From assembly GCA_965222425.1 (NCBI GenBank), contig CBDCTW010000017.1, positions 62,001 through 126,000 on the forward strand: a stretch of DNA of 64,000 nucleotides. The letters run 5' to 3'. The notes beneath the pieces are model-generated. The model was not told the DNA's origin, made no database searches, and saw only the letters and a program-made list of their open reading frames with translations. This document shows positions 27,490 through 37,430 of the stretch, one piece after another; positions within the stretch are counted from its first letter, which is position 1; every line of letters begins with the position of its first letter. Position numbers and translations under genes: made by a program. The DNA is from CBDCNP01 sp965222425. Lineage in GTDB: Bacteria; Acidobacteriota; Vicinamibacteria; Marinacidobacterales; DATDRI01.

Positions 27490-28998
27490 ATGCAGGAAAT
27501 GATGCAACAGACTACCGCTCAGCTAACGGCGCTACTTGGTCCCCAAGTGGTCCGCATTCTTGGCGCGTTGGTCATATTGGTGGCGGGATGGTTAGTCGCC
27601 TTGTTGGCGGCGGCTATCACCAGGGGAGCGCTTAAACGCACTACTTTGGACAATCGACTTGCCGCGTGGATTCTGGATGAGAAAGTCGCCAAAGGCTTCG
27701 AAGTCGAGAGGTGGGTCGGCAAGGCCGTGTACTACGTAATCCTCATCTTCGCGGTGGTGGGATTTTTCAACGCCCTTCAGCTCACCGTCATTAGCCAGCC
27801 ACTAACCGCATTCTTGAACCAAGTCTTCGAGTACATCCCCAAGCTCATTGGGGCCGGCGTTCTCGTGTTGGCCGCCTGGCTCTTGGCGACGCTCCTCAGA
27901 AAGATGGTGCGTGGCGCGCTGCAAATGGCGAAGCTCGATGAGCGCATCAACGGAGAGGCGGGGTTGAAGGAAGAGAAAGCTACCCAATTGAGCAAGACAC
28001 TAGCGGACGCGGTTTATTGGCTCGTCTTTTTGCTCTTTCTCCCTGCGATCTTGGAGACACTTTCGCTGGAAGGCTTGTTGATGCCGGTTCAGAACTTGGT
28101 GGACCGGATTCTCAGCTTCTTGCCGAACATTCTGGCGGCTGGCGTCATCCTGGCTGTCGGCTGGTTCATCGCCCGGGTCGTTCAGCGAATCGTCACCAAT
28201 TTACTCGCCGCGCTCGGTGCCGATCGATTAAGCGAAAGAGTCGGGATCAGCAAGGCACTGGGGACTCGCCAGCTTTCCGGCCTCCTCGGCTTGATCGTCT
28301 ACATTTTGATCTTGATCCCGGTGTTGATCTCTTCCATGAAAGCGTTAGCCCTCGAGGCCATCACCCGCCCGGCGAGCAACATGCTGGCGAGTGTCATGGC
28401 TGCCATTCCCTCGATCTTCGCCGCCGCGCTCCTCTTGACCCTGGCGTATGTGGTCGGCCGCCTGATCTCGGGTCTCGTCGGCAATCTCTTGGCCGGGGCA
28501 GGTTTCGACAACGTACTGGACCGGATCGGACTCGCCAAGGTCAAGTCCGCCAAGGCAGACCGTACTCCATCCGCCATCGTGGGTTACCTCATCCTGGTCG
28601 GCATCATGCTTTTCGCCTCCATTGAAGCGGCAGGATTGCTCGGGTTCGCAAGTCTGGCGGCTTTGGTGTCGGGATTCGTGGTCTTTGCGGGACAGGTGAT
28701 CCTCGGGCTAGTCGTTTTCGCCGTCGGTCTCTATTTTGCCAACCTGGCTGCCAGCACCATCGAGGCAAGCTCCTCGGCCCAGGCCGGCCTATTTGCGGTG
28801 GTGGCTCGCATTTCCATCATCGTCTTGTCCGGCGCGATCGCCTTACGACAGATGGGACTCGCCAACGAGATCATCGAGCTCGCGTTCGGAATCCTTCTGG
28901 GCTCCGTCGCGGTGGCCGCGGCCCTTGCCTTCGGGCTCGGCGGGCGAGATATTGCCGCCAAGCAGCTCTCCGGCTGGCTGGGCTCCATCAAGAAATAG
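27490..28998 (+). CDS. Mechanosensitive channel-like membrane protein with repeated TM-helix modules
   Basis: 502 residues from ATG 27490, chosen for the GGAAGGAGGG just upstream. Ten or more hydrophobic segments occur in a repeating pattern (VRILGALVILVAGWLVALL; LIGAGVLVLAAWLLATLLRK; ILAAGVILAVGWFIARVVQR). This is the conserved TM-helix repeat of CmpX/MscS-like proteins; each repeat ends in an amphipathic RxxxxNLL-type helix. The canonical MscS beta domain is not evident. Predicted inner-membrane, osmotic-stress or membrane-tension related. The thioesterase follows after 7 bases. Confidence 0.8.
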   Translation: MQEMMQQTTAQLTALLGPQVVRILGALVILVAGWLVALLAAAITRGALKRTTLDNRLAAWILDEKVAKGFEVERWVGKAVYYVILIFAVVGFFNALQLTVISQPLTAFLNQVFEYIPKLIGAGVLVLAAWLLATLLRKMVRGALQMAKLDERINGEAGLKEEKATQLSKTLADAVYWLVFLLFLPAILETLSLEGLLMPVQNLVDRILSFLPNILAAGVILAVGWFIARVVQRIVTNLLAALGADRLSERVGISKALGTRQLSGLLGLIVYILILIPVLISSMKALALEAITRPASNMLASVMAAIPSIFAAALLLTLAYVVGRLISGLVGNLLAGAGFDNVLDRIGLAKVKSAKADRTPSAIVGYLILVGIMLFASIEAAGLLGFASLAALVSGFVVFAGQVILGLVVFAVGLYFANLAASTIEASSSAQAGLFAVVARISIIVLSGAIALRQMGLANEIIELAFGILLGSVAVAAALAFGLGGRDIAAKQLSGWLGSIKK

Positions 28999-29005
28999 GA
29001 GGAGC

Positions 29006-29422
29006 GTGGACCGGTTTTCCATCGAGCACCGCGTGCCGTGGCCCGACGTCGATCTCGTGGGCGTCGTCTATTTCGCCCGTTTCTTGAGCTATTTCGAGAT
29101 GGCGGAAGTGGAATGGATGAGGACACAGGAGATCGACTACGAAGGTCTTCTGAGCAAAGAGAAGATCTGGTTGCCGAGGGTGTCGGCTCACTGTGACTAC
29201 AAGTCGCCCGCACGGTTCGGCGATTTGCTTTCCATCGAGATGAAGCTCGGCCGCTTGGGGCGGTCGAGCTTCAAGTTGGTCTATGAGGCCTATCGTCTCC
29301 CCGAGCGCACGCAGCTCGCGGAAGGCTACATGGTGGTCGCGGCCGTCTCCCGCAGCACCTTTAAAGCGGTCCCGCTTCCGGATGAACTGCGACAGGTTCT
29401 CCAAACGCTGGAACCGCAATAG
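29006..29422 (+). CDS. 4-hydroxybenzoyl-CoA thioesterase-family hotdog protein
   Basis: 138 residues from GTG 29006, with AGGAGG 6 bases upstream; the frame is open further back but only inside the channel gene. The hotdog fold is marked by PWPDVDLVGVVYFARFLSYF, where the Asp of DVDLVG matches the 4HBT nucleophile/base, and by RVSAHCDYKSPARFGD. It hydrolyses an acyl-CoA thioester. It sits 12 bases before a PLP enzyme and near an acyl-CoA oxidation gene, consistent with aromatic amino-acid or acyl catabolism. Confidence 0.85.
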   Translation: MDRFSIEHRVPWPDVDLVGVVYFARFLSYFEMAEVEWMRTQEIDYEGLLSKEKIWLPRVSAHCDYKSPARFGDLLSIEMKLGRLGRSSFKLVYEAYRLPERTQLAEGYMVVAAVSRSTFKAVPLPDELRQVLQTLEPQ

Positions 29423-29434
29423 GATGAGCGGCCC

Positions 29435-30613
29435 ATGTCGAATGTAGTGAATCAAGAAACGGTGGAGCTCACTCCCGCGGAGTTCCGTAAGCGATTCCCG
29501 ATCTTCGAGTCCAAGATACTCGTCAATAGCTGTTCGAAAGGAGCGCTCTCACGAGAGGTGGAGGAGGCCTACGACCGCTACCTTCACTCCTGGCGGACCG
29601 GCGGTTCCCCCTGGGATGAGTGGGTCGGGGTCCTAGAAAGCACTCGCTTTGCCTACGCGGAGTTTCTCGGATGCGCCCCCGACCAGTTGGCGCTCACTTA
29701 TTGCGCCTCTACAGCGATGAACGTGCTTGCAAGCGCGCTCGATTTCAGCGGGGAACGAAACAAGATCGTCCTCGGCGATTTCGAGTTTCCTGCTTCGGCG
29801 CAGATCTGGCTCGCGCAGCAACGGCACGGAGCACAGATCACTCGGATTCGTGCTGAGGGGAACAGGCTACCTCTTGAGGCCTATGCCCGCGGCATCGACG
29901 ATGAAACGTTGCTCGTACCCACGACTCATGTTTGCTTTCGGAACGGGTTCCGCGTGGACATTCGCGGCGTGGTGCGGGCGGCCAGAGAAGCCGGTGCCTA
30001 TTGTTTGGTCGACGACTACCAGTGCTGCGGAACTCGGCCCATTGACCTGAAGGATCTGGACTGCGATTTCCTAGTAAGTGGGTGTTACAAATATCTCCTC
30101 GGTTCCTCGGGACTCGCGTTCTTGTACGTGAGGGAGGAGCTCATCCAGAAGCTAGAACCGACGATGACCGGATGGTTCGCGCAAGAGAATCCATTTGCCT
30201 TCGACATCGAGCGGCAGACGTACCACCAGACGGCTCGCCGATTCGAGATGGGGACACCGCCTGTGCCCAACCTCTACGCCGGGGAAGCCGGGGTTCGATT
30301 GGTGATGGATGTCGGCCTCGAGCGTATCCGCGATCACGTCGAGAAGTTGGTTGCCCAGACCATCCGTAAGGCGCGTGCAAGAGGCATCGACGTATTGACT
30401 CCGGACGATCCGACCGAGCACGGGCCGATGGCGGTGTTGCGTGCAACGGACTCCGACAAAGCGGTCGCTTTCCTGGAAAAGGAAGGAGTCATCACTTCCA
30501 ACCGCCACGATGGTCTGCGTCTGAGCTTTTACTATTACAACGTGCCGGAAGATGTCGATGCGGTCTTCGATGTCCTGGATCGACACCCCGAGCTCATGGT
30601 ACGAACAAACTAG
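29435..30613 (+). CDS. Class V aminotransferase-fold enzyme, second kynureninase-like copy
   Basis: 392 residues. Recognisable features: LTYCASTAMNVLASAL, TLLVPTTHVCFRNGFRVDI, YCLVDDYQCCGTRPIDL (PLP Asp), FLVSGCYKYLLGSSGLAFLYV (Schiff-base Lys) and FEMGTPPVPNLY. It is a paralogue of the enzyme at 26175 with the same architecture. The two Cys of DDYQCCG and the Cys in SGCYKY are peculiar to this copy. Substrate uncertain: kynurenine-like, or a cysteine/selenocysteine. Its stop is followed after one base by the GTG of the fatty-acid-oxidation pseudogene. Confidence 0.8.
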   Translation: MSNVVNQETVELTPAEFRKRFPIFESKILVNSCSKGALSREVEEAYDRYLHSWRTGGSPWDEWVGVLESTRFAYAEFLGCAPDQLALTYCASTAMNVLASALDFSGERNKIVLGDFEFPASAQIWLAQQRHGAQITRIRAEGNRLPLEAYARGIDDETLLVPTTHVCFRNGFRVDIRGVVRAAREAGAYCLVDDYQCCGTRPIDLKDLDCDFLVSGCYKYLLGSSGLAFLYVREELIQKLEPTMTGWFAQENPFAFDIERQTYHQTARRFEMGTPPVPNLYAGEAGVRLVMDVGLERIRDHVEKLVAQTIRKARARGIDVLTPDDPTEHGPMAVLRATDSDKAVAFLEKEGVITSNRHDGLRLSFYYYNVPEDVDAVFDVLDRHPELMVRTN

Positions 30614-30614
30614 C

Positions 30615-32605
30615 GTGGCCTACGACTTAGGAACGAGAAGCCTCTCCAAAGTCGGCATCGTCGGCTCTGGCCAGATCGGCCCCGACATCGCTCTCCACTT
30701 TACCAAGGTGCTTCACGAGCACGGCGTTCCCGTGGTGGTGGACATCGCGCTCGATGCTCTTGCCGCCGGCCGCTCCAAGCTCGTCAGGAAAATAGACAAA
30801 GGTGTCGAGACCAAGGCCTTCAAACCGGGTCAGGCGGAAGCCATGAAGGCGAACGTCACCTTCACAGGGGATTATCAGGAGTTGGCCGGCGCCAGTTTGG
30901 TCGTTGAGGCGGCTTCGGAAGACGAGAGACTGAAGCAACGCATCTTCGCGCACGTCGAAGAGCTGGCTGCTCCCGATGCGATCCTCGCTTCCAACTCTTC
31001 CCATCTCGAGCCGGAGCGGATCTTTGCTCAATCCAAAGACCCATCTCGAGGTTTGGTCATCCATTAGTTCTTTTCAGCGGAGCGCAATCCATTGGTGGAA
31101 GTCGTTCCGAGCGAAAAGACGGACGAGAGTATCGTCGATTGGCTGCTTCAATTCTACGAAGCCATCGGCAAAGTTCCGATTCGCGTGGGGAGTCGTTACG
31201 GCTACGCGGTGGATCCGGTCTTCGAGGGAATCTTCCAGGCGGCCGCGCTCTGCGTCGAGGAAGGACTGGGCACGACTGAAGTGGTCGACTACGTCGCCGC
31301 CAAGGCCCTAGGGCTAGGAGTCGGCCCGTTCACCGCCATGAACCTGACGGGAGGTAATCCACTTACTGCCCACGGGCTCGACGAGATGCACGAAACGGTG
31401 CATCCGTGGTTCAAGACGCCCGAGCTCATGCGCCAGGTCATGAAGGAAGGACGTCCGTGGGATGCAGGCAAGCGGGGCCAAAAGCCAGAGGTTGCTCCAG
31501 AGGCTACCGCGACAATCACCGAACGCCTACAGGGAGCTTTCTTCGGCTTGGTGGGGGAAGTGCTCGACAGCGGCATCACCAACGTCGCCGATCTCAAGAT
31601 GGCGATTCAAATTGGCTTGGTGATGCGGCCACCGTTTCAGTTCATGAACGAGCTGGGCGTGTCGAAGGCGCTGGAGCTTGTACGAAGCTATCGGAACGTG
31701 CAGGAGCATTTCCCGATTCCGGAACGCATCGTGCGTCAGGCGGAATCCGGAGAGCCCTGGAAGATTCCTTGCGTGTTGCGCCGGGACGAAGAAGGGATCG
31801 CCATCCTCACCATCCGGCGGCCGCAGGTGTTGAACGCTCTCAATCTCGACGTCTATGCACAGCTCGATCGTCACTTTGCTGCCATCGCCGAAGGCGACGC
31901 TGTCCAGGGCGTCGTGATCACCGGCTTCGGGCGGAAGGCCTTCGTGTCCGGCGCCGACATCGCCATGATTGCGGCGATCCGTTCCCCCGAGGAAGGGGAG
32001 AAGCTTTCGCAAAGCTCCCATGCCACGATGAATCACATCGAGAACTTTGCGAAGCCCGTGATCTGTGCCTACAACGGGCTCGCCTTCGGTGGGGGCAACG
32101 AGCTGGCCATGGCGTGTCATGGGCGAATCGCTCGGAAAGGGTTGAGAATCCTCGCCGCGCAACCGGAGCCCAACTTGGGCATCATCCCCGGCTCGTGGGT
32201 TTCGAAGTCGCCTGGCCGATGTTGCGCACCGGCCGCCCCGTCTCCGGTGCGGAGGCCGTCGAGATCGGCCTCATTGATGAAGATGTGGAAGGGGATCTGG
32301 TCGCTGCGGCAGTCGCCCTTGCGAAGGGGGCCGCGTCCGGGCAGAAGGAGCTGAAGCGCATCGCGCGCGACCCCATGGAACCTCCGGCCGAGCTACCGGA
32401 TATCGAGATCGGTCACTTATCCCGCGCCGTCGACGCGGTACTTCAGAAGGCGGTCCTCTAGGGGGCGAAGATGTCCTTGGATGAAGGCTTACGTTTCGAG
32501 TCCCGGTGCTTTGGGGAAGCGTGCGGGCTCGAGGACATGCGCATCGGCGTCGACAACTTCATCGAGAACGGACCACGCTCCAAGGCCCCCTTCGTCCACC
32601 GCTAG
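30615..32605 (+). pseudogene. 3-hydroxyacyl-CoA dehydrogenase/enoyl-CoA hydratase fusion with two TAGs and a deletion
   Basis: GTG 30615 opens an NAD-binding domain (VGIVGSGQIGPDIALHF, SNSSHLEPERIF). An in-frame TAG at 31065-31067 interrupts LVIH-FFSAERNPLVEVVPS, where relatives have Tyr. The same frame continues through the HAD C-terminal domains and a crotonase domain (VVITGFGRKAFVSGADIAMI, NGLAFGGGNELAMACHG). At about 32190 roughly nine residues of the AGGTQRLPR type are deleted with a frameshift. The other frame continues LVGFEVAWPMLRTGRPVSG to TAG 32459-32461 (a Glu position), after which the family tail EDMRIGVDNFIENGPRSKAP runs to 32605. A beta-oxidation enzyme of ~660 residues, now dead. 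Confidence 0.85.
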
Positions 32606-33555
32606 TCCTGCTGCTTCCGAGTGGCCAAAAGTTGATCCCACGCGTCCCGTAGGTCCAGCCCTCGAGCAACACCTTCGAGGCGCAACGCGACCGGACCTGG
32701 TATCGGAATTCCGTTGGCGCGACGATCTTCTTCGGCCTGGTACGCCGGTTCATCTGGATAGGAGACGCTCGAGCCGGATGAGGCCTTCAGCTTCTTGAGC
32801 ATCTCGTCGATTCGGTTGCGAAAGCGCAGCCAGGGACCAAAGGCTTCGATCTGAATCGCTAGGAAGAAGTGGCCGATGTGCGCGACCTCCGGGTGATCTC
32901 CTTCTGCACCAGCAAGCTCGGGGCCGAAGGAACCTTCCGAAAGAATGCCGCACAAGATCTCGACGGCTAGACCCATCTCGGCCCGTTGGCGGCTCGAATC
33001 GACTTCACGGCCTGTGAAATCGAGAACGAATGGGCTTGTGTCTTCCTTACCGGGAATCGCGATCGCCGCTGGGTTTACTCCGTGGAATGGGCTCGAACCG
33101 CCCGGCAGGACTACCGCGGGGACATCGTTTGTCATGGCGATGCCTGCCATCTTTTCCGGCAACGCCATACGCGCGTAATAACCGAGCAGGCCCAGCTGAT
33201 TGCTCTTTCTGACGGCAACCGCAGTCACGCCATTTCTTGCCGCCTTCATAATGGTCAGCTCCATCGCCTTGGCCCCCACGACGGGTCCGGGACCGTTGTC
33301 ACCATCGATGGTTGCCGCCGCCGCGGTTTCCTGAACGACTTTGATTTCGGGAGTCGGGTTCACCAAACGCGCCGATAGACGATCGGCGTAGAAGGGAACC
33401 CGGGCAACGCCCTGGCTTTCGACGCCGGCGAGATCGGCCGCCACCACTGCCTCTGCGATCGTCGAGGCATCCTTGGGCGGCACCCGAAGTCGCTTAAAGA
33501 TCTCGCGAACGAGGTAGTGGAGCTTTCCGGGATGAACGAAGAGAGTTTCCGCCAT
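32602..33555 (-). CDS. Malate/L-lactate dehydrogenase-family (Ldh2) protein, probably inactive
   Basis: 317 residues; relatives have ~340-360. NAD(P)-dependent Ldh2/YlbC-type oxidoreductases reduce 2-oxo acids. The start (FVHPGKLHYLVREIFKRL) and middle (TIDGDNGPGPVVGAKAMEL, GIAMTNDVPAVVLPGG) match. However, the catalytic His motif DSHGV reads ESQGV, the NSNHFG motif reads KSNQLG, and after PFVLDFTGREV about 50 residues up to the GLAVEIL helix are missing in frame. The tail is also divergent. The frame is open, but activity is unlikely; it may be a young pseudogene. It overlaps the end of the convergent beta-oxidation pseudogene by 4 bases. Confidence 0.7.
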   Translation of the reverse strand: MAETLFVHPGKLHYLVREIFKRLRVPPKDASTIAEAVVAADLAGVESQGVARVPFYADRLSARLVNPTPEIKVVQETAAAATIDGDNGPGPVVGAKAMELTIMKAARNGVTAVAVRKSNQLGLLGYYARMALPEKMAGIAMTNDVPAVVLPGGSSPFHGVNPAAIAIPGKEDTSPFVLDFTGREVDSSRQRAEMGLAVEILCGILSEGSFGPELAGAEGDHPEVAHIGHFFLAIQIEAFGPWLRFRNRIDEMLKKLKASSGSSVSYPDEPAYQAEEDRRANGIPIPGPVALRLEGVARGLDLRDAWDQLLATRKQQD

Positions 33556-34460
33556 GTCGGTGCCGAAATCCTAGCGGTGGATGCAGGAGAAGTCAACAAG
33601 ATGAAGAGGGGCCTCCAAGACCGCCGGCACGTCCGCAGCTGTTACCAACGGTGACAATCAAGAGCGACGCGGATTCCGCGATTACACCGAAAGATGGGCG
33701 ATAAGGGCCGTGTTTTCAGTCGATTGAGAGAAGCTTCCCATCTGTAGACCGGTTGGCTCGGCATTTGCGCTGAAGGCCAGCGTACCCCGGAAAACACCCA
33801 ACCAGTAAGGGCCATGGAGCTCATGGCCGAGGCGGCGTATCGCCTGACGGTGGACTTTTCACCGGGCAATAGCCCGCCGACCATCGCCAAGGCGTTCGCC
33901 CCGAGCACGATTACGAGCGGCGGCACCAGCACCATTACCTTTACCCTGACCAACCCCAATGGGGTGCTACTGACCGGGGCGAACTTTACCGATACCTACC
34001 CCGCCACCATGGTCAATACCACCGGGTTGGTGGTCGGCGGGACGTGTGCCAACATCACCTATACTGCGGCGGCCGGCGGTAGCACCTTTGATCTCGACAC
34101 CGCGGATATCCCGGCCAGTGACAGTTGTACCGTCACCGTCGATGTGACCGCCACCGCCACCGGGGTCAACACCACCAGTGTGCTCAGCACCAACGAGGCC
34201 CCCGATAGTGCGGCCGGCGGCAGTGATACCTTGACGGTGAACTCGTTGCCGAGCATCACCAAGGCGTTCGCCCCGGCGACAATCGTCGTGGGCGCGACCT
34301 CGACGCTGGCTATCACCATCGATAACACCCAAGCCGGCGCCATCCCCTTGACCGGGCTTGCCTTGACCGACCTGTTGCCGGCCGACGTGGAGGTGGCGGC
34401 GGTGCCGAGCGAGTCCACCACCTGTGCCGGGGGCACGGTCACCGCCCTGCCGGCGGCGTC

Positions 34461-35920
34461 GGGGATGTCCCGCCGGATGTTGAATTTGGGGTAGCGGCGG
34501 CTCCTTGGCCGGCCTAAGAATAGGTCTGCCAATAAACCGTCTCCAGAGGGGGACAAGGAGCCACCAATGCCTAGGAAATCAAAGAAGCCAGTAAGAAAGC
34601 AAACGCACTCGCCTACGGGCAAGGTAGTTGGCCAAGTCGGTCAGATACTGCTACCGATGATAGCTGGGATCGCGGCCACGAAGGCGGATCTGACGGAATG
34701 GGTGTACGAGCAAGGACTGACAGCTCTGCACTTACTGCTCGGAGAGGACGCCGAGGAGATCGCGGGGCTCAAGGGCAAGCACGAGAAGGAGCGAACTCAT
34801 AACCACTGGGGGAGCACGAACGGAGAGCTGAGCTTCGGTGGTCGTCGCATCCAAGTGTCGCGACCTCGAGTTCGCTCGAAGTCGGGCGCGGAGGCGTCGC
34901 TTCCACACTTCGAAGCCTTCCGCGAAGAAGACCCGCTTCCAGAGCGAGTGTTGAATCAGATCTTGGTGGGCGTATCGACCCGAAATTACGAATCGAGTCT
35001 GGACAAACCCGCGGCCAAGTTGAAGTCTCGTGGCACGAGTAAGAGTGCCGCCAGCCGTTACCTCGTGAGCCAGACGACTAAGAAGCTCGAGGAATACCTG
35101 TCTCGGCGGCTAGAGGAGTTCGAGCTTGCGGCACTGATGCTGGATGGCCTTGAGGTGGCCGGACAGACCGTCGTCGTAACTCTAGGTATCACAATAGATG
35201 GAACGAAGGTGCCCCTGGGTATATGGCTGGGCTCGACGGAGAACTCTCGGGTGTGCACCGCGATGTTGCAGGACCTTCTCGAGCGAGGCTTGCGCGTCGA
35301 TGAGTCGATTCTCTGCGTAGTGGACGGAGGCAAAGGCATCCGCAAGGCACTCGTCGACGTTTTGGGGGACCTCGCGGTCATCCAAAGGTGCCAGATCCAT
35401 AAATTCCGAAATCTTCGCTCGTACCTTCCCAAGTCTCGTCACGCCTACGTGCTCCAGACGATGAAGGAAGCCTACAAGTGCAAGAGTGCCGACAAGGCGC
35501 GCAAGCGACTTCAGGCATTGGTGTCGTGGCTCGAGCGAAACGGCTACGACGAAGCTGCCGGAAGCCTTCGTGAAGGGATGGAAGAAACACTCACGGTCGT
35601 GAAGCTCGCGCCGCCCGCCTTACTTCGCCAGTCTCTTGCCACGACGAACGCCATTGAGAATCTCAACGGAACCATTCGCAGAGTATCGAGAAACGTCAAG
35701 CGTTGGAAGAGTCCTTCCATGGTTCGCCGATGGACCGCTCTTGGCGTCGTCACCGCGCAGAAAAAGTTCCGGCGTATCAAAGGCTATCGCCATATGGGCG
35801 CTCTCGTTCACGCGCTTAGAAGCAAACAGAAATCTCTTGACAGCGATGAGTTTGCTGCCTAAGAGTATTCACAGGTGCCGCCGCTACCTGACCAAATTCA
35901 ACAGCGGCCGGGACATCCCC
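34461..35920 (+). mobile_element. IS256-family element, copy B (1460 bp)
   Basis: Same length and ends (GGGGATGTCCCG inverted repeats) as the element at 24471, in the opposite orientation. The flanking 8-mers GCGGCGTC (34453-34460) and GCGGCGAC (35921-35928) are a target duplication with one mismatch. It is inserted in frame-breaking position inside a DUF11 surface protein gene. Confidence 0.95.
34567..35862 (+). CDS. IS256-family (Mutator-like) transposase, copy B
   Basis: 431 residues, intact DDE set (ALMLDGLEVAG, CVVDGGKGIRK, TTNAIENLNGTIRR). It differs from copy A at only four residues (for example GEDAEE for REDAEE and HKFRNL for HKLRNL), so the two transpositions share a recent parent. 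AAGGAGCC ribosome site inside the element. Confidence 0.95.
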   Translation: MPRKSKKPVRKQTHSPTGKVVGQVGQILLPMIAGIAATKADLTEWVYEQGLTALHLLLGEDAEEIAGLKGKHEKERTHNHWGSTNGELSFGGRRIQVSRPRVRSKSGAEASLPHFEAFREEDPLPERVLNQILVGVSTRNYESSLDKPAAKLKSRGTSKSAASRYLVSQTTKKLEEYLSRRLEEFELAALMLDGLEVAGQTVVVTLGITIDGTKVPLGIWLGSTENSRVCTAMLQDLLERGLRVDESILCVVDGGKGIRKALVDVLGDLAVIQRCQIHKFRNLRSYLPKSRHAYVLQTMKEAYKCKSADKARKRLQALVSWLERNGYDEAAGSLREGMEETLTVVKLAPPALLRQSLATTNAIENLNGTIRRVSRNVKRWKSPSMVRRWTALGVVTAQKKFRRIKGYRHMGALVHALRSKQKSLDSDEFAA

Positions 35921-36656
35921 GCGGCGACCAGTATTGCCTTAACGGGGGCGAGCCTGGGGGCAGGCTTGAGCTGTAGCTTCCAGGCCGATGTCACCGCGCC
36001 GAGCGCCGGGGCCAAGGCCAATAACATCCCGGCCGCGGATCTCAATAACGACCAGGGCCGGGATGCCGCCGCCGATGCCAACGATACCTTAACCGTATTG
36101 GCAGCGGCCGATGTCACGCAGATCCACTATCGCTGGCGCAATGATGATGGGCCTGAGGTGGTGTTTGACATCGGCGATGGAGCCGACGGTGCGCTCACGC
36201 CCGCGGCCACGTTCAACCTGAATACCAATCTATCCGGTGCAAGGGTTTTTGCGGACGGCATCGCCTATCGCATCGATGCCGCTACGGCGACCGGAACTTC
36301 GGTCGACCGTGTTTCTGTCTCCGGTACGCTGAGCAACGGCATTGCTGCCGGCGATGAGGTGCTCCTCATTAATTTGCAAGGAGTCGCCGGCGATACGGTC
36401 GATGTGGGGAACCACGAGTTCTTGGAGGTTCTAAGTGTTACGGCCACGACGATAACCTTTGCCAGCAGCATCTCGAACTCCTATGACAGAACCGTTCCTG
36501 GCAATCTGTGTTTGTCCACTCGGTCTGGCCCACTTTGCTCATCTAATTTGGCCCACCCTAAGTTATTGATTAATAAAGACGAGCTGTAAGAAAGCCCCTT
36601 TCCTTATTCCGCGGCCGGAACGAAGTGCAGGCCGCGGCTAGTGAAACCCAACGAAC

Positions 36657-37430
36657 TCATGCCTTTATGGTCTTTTTCTCGCTCTTCAGGGTGCGCCGGA
36701 ACCGATAGGATTCGGTGCCGGTTTCGAGTATGTGCGCCTGGTCCGTGACTCGGTCGAGCAGTGCCTTGCACAGGCGGACGTTCGTGAACACCTGGGTCCA
36801 CTCCGAGAAGGGCAGGTTGGTGGTGATCACGAGCGCCGCCCTTTCGCATCGTTCCGAAACCACTTGGAACAGAAGCTCGGCGCCGACATCGGCGAGTGGG
36901 ACGTAGCCGAGCTCGTCGATGCACAACAACTCGTAGCGGGCGTAGCGACGGATCACTCGCGAGAGTTCGTGCTCCTCCCTAGCTTCAACGAGTTCGTTGA
37001 CGAGTCTCGAGGCCGTCGTGAAGCGAACGCGGCGACGTTGCTGGCACGCCGCTACACACAATGCCGTGGCCAGATGAGTCTTGCCTGTGCCGGCATCGCC
37101 GAGAAACAGAACCGGCCGTGCATGGTCGATGTAGTCGCCTTCGGCCAGTTCTCGTATCCGACGGGCGGAGACCTTCGGCGATTGCGAGAAGTCGAACTCC
37201 TCGAGCGTCTTCGCTCTCGGTAGTTGTGCTTCCTTCAGTCGTCTTTGAACCGCGCGGTGTTCACGCTCCTCGACTTCGGCGCTGAGCAGCACGTCGAGGT
37301 AGCGGACATAGCTGTGCTCGTCGCGCTGCGCTTGTTCGGCAATCTTCTGGAACTGCGTTGCCACGCTCGGCATGCGAAGCGTCTTGCAATGCTGACGGAT
37401 GCTCTGGAGCTCGATGCTCTTCGCGTTCAC
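36657..37430 (-). CDS. istB: IS21 helper ATPase IstB
   Basis: 257 residues of the AAA+ IstB/DnaC-like family. Walker A GDAGTGKTHLA near residue 105, Walker B LLCIDELGYV near 170, and a sensor Asn in VITTNLPFSEW. It activates the IstA transposase and selects targets. Its start overlaps the istA stop by 4 bases (translational coupling). Length is typical and no defects are seen. Confidence 0.95.
   Translation of the reverse strand: MNAKSIELQSIRQHCKTLRMPSVATQFQKIAEQAQRDEHSYVRYLDVLLSAEVEEREHRAVQRRLKEAQLPRAKTLEEFDFSQSPKVSARRIRELAEGDYIDHARPVLFLGDAGTGKTHLATALCVAACQQRRRVRFTTASRLVNELVEAREEHELSRVIRRYARYELLCIDELGYVPLADVGAELLFQVVSERCERAALVITTNLPFSEWTQVFTNVRLCKALLDRVTDQAHILETGTESYRFRRTLKSEKKTIKA

Noticed and set aside
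33556..33813. N-terminal extension of the DUF11 protein
   Set aside because: Stops occur in the matching frame upstream of 33814 and no signal peptide appears in any frame.
24471..35920. Composite transposon formed by the two IS256 copies
   Set aside because: Each copy has its own target duplication, so they inserted independently; a composite transposon would share one duplication at the outer ends only.
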